From an uncultured bacterium (GTDB lineage Bacteria > Actinomycetota > Actinomycetes > S36-B12), in contig CAJAKT010000463.1 of NCBI GenBank assembly GCA_903940375.1, positions 1 through 6,253 of the forward strand: a stretch of DNA of 6,253 bases. Reading direction: 5' to 3'. The notes below the pieces were generated by a model. It was not told the DNA's origin, ran no database searches, and saw only the letters and a list, made by a program, of their open reading frames with translations. Made by a program: the position numbers and the translations under genes. Within the stretch, counting starts at the first letter, position 1. Each line of letters begins with the position of its first letter. Shown here one piece after another: positions 6,233 through 6,253 of this stretch.

Positions 6233-6253
6233 TTTCAGCCCACCGGTCGCCCA
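6233..6253. other. Non-coding tail after coaD
   Basis: These 21 bases hold no recognisable gene start, hairpin or T run. Any terminator of the four-gene unit, or a further gene of it, lies beyond the window. Confidence 0.6.

Noticed and set aside
1..6253. Mobile element, CRISPR, toxin-antitoxin or defence system
   Set aside because: No direct repeat array, terminal inverted repeats, integrase/transposase motifs or small paired genes were found. Every substantial coding stretch is a housekeeping gene with even composition.

Overview
The window is high-GC DNA (about 70% by eye). Its codons, protein families and gene order are those of an actinobacterial chromosome: thiL, then rpmB on the opposite strand, a DAK2/FakA-like gene, recG, rsmD and coaD. 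The ThiL and RecG segments resemble actinobacterial homologues, as does the use of a short zinc-type L28. I cannot name a genus from this sequence. There is no sign of mobile DNA, phage, CRISPR, tRNA or rRNA.

Layout. Bases 1-799 hold the 3' part of thiL (+), whose first exons of sequence lie before the window. It converges on rpmB (-, 868-1056), and a strong hairpin at 825-855 lies between their stop codons. From 1057 to 1232 is a short divergent control region: a good promoter candidate drives rpmB leftwards, and a weaker -10 candidate faces right. From 1233 to 6232 four genes run rightwards with almost no gaps: a DAK2/FakA-like gene, recG (4-base ATGA overlap), rsmD (7-base gap) and coaD (1-base TGATG overlap). 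They look like one co-transcribed, translationally coupled unit. The last 21 bases are non-coding and show no terminator.

Functions. thiL makes thiamine diphosphate and coaD makes the CoA precursor dephospho-CoA. rpmB and rsmD belong to the ribosome, as a large-subunit protein and a 16S rRNA methylase. recG remodels stalled replication forks and recombination intermediates. The DAK2 protein resembles the ATP-dependent fatty-acid kinase subunit FakA, but its middle and C-terminal domains differ from the firmicute pattern at several positions. The cluster is a housekeeping neighbourhood and not a single pathway.

I found no previously undescribed system. The points worth a second look are modest: the non-canonical FakA-like protein, the start-codon choices of the DAK2 and recG genes, a GC hairpin/palindrome inside the recG 5' end, a hairpin in the rpmB leader and the shared terminator.
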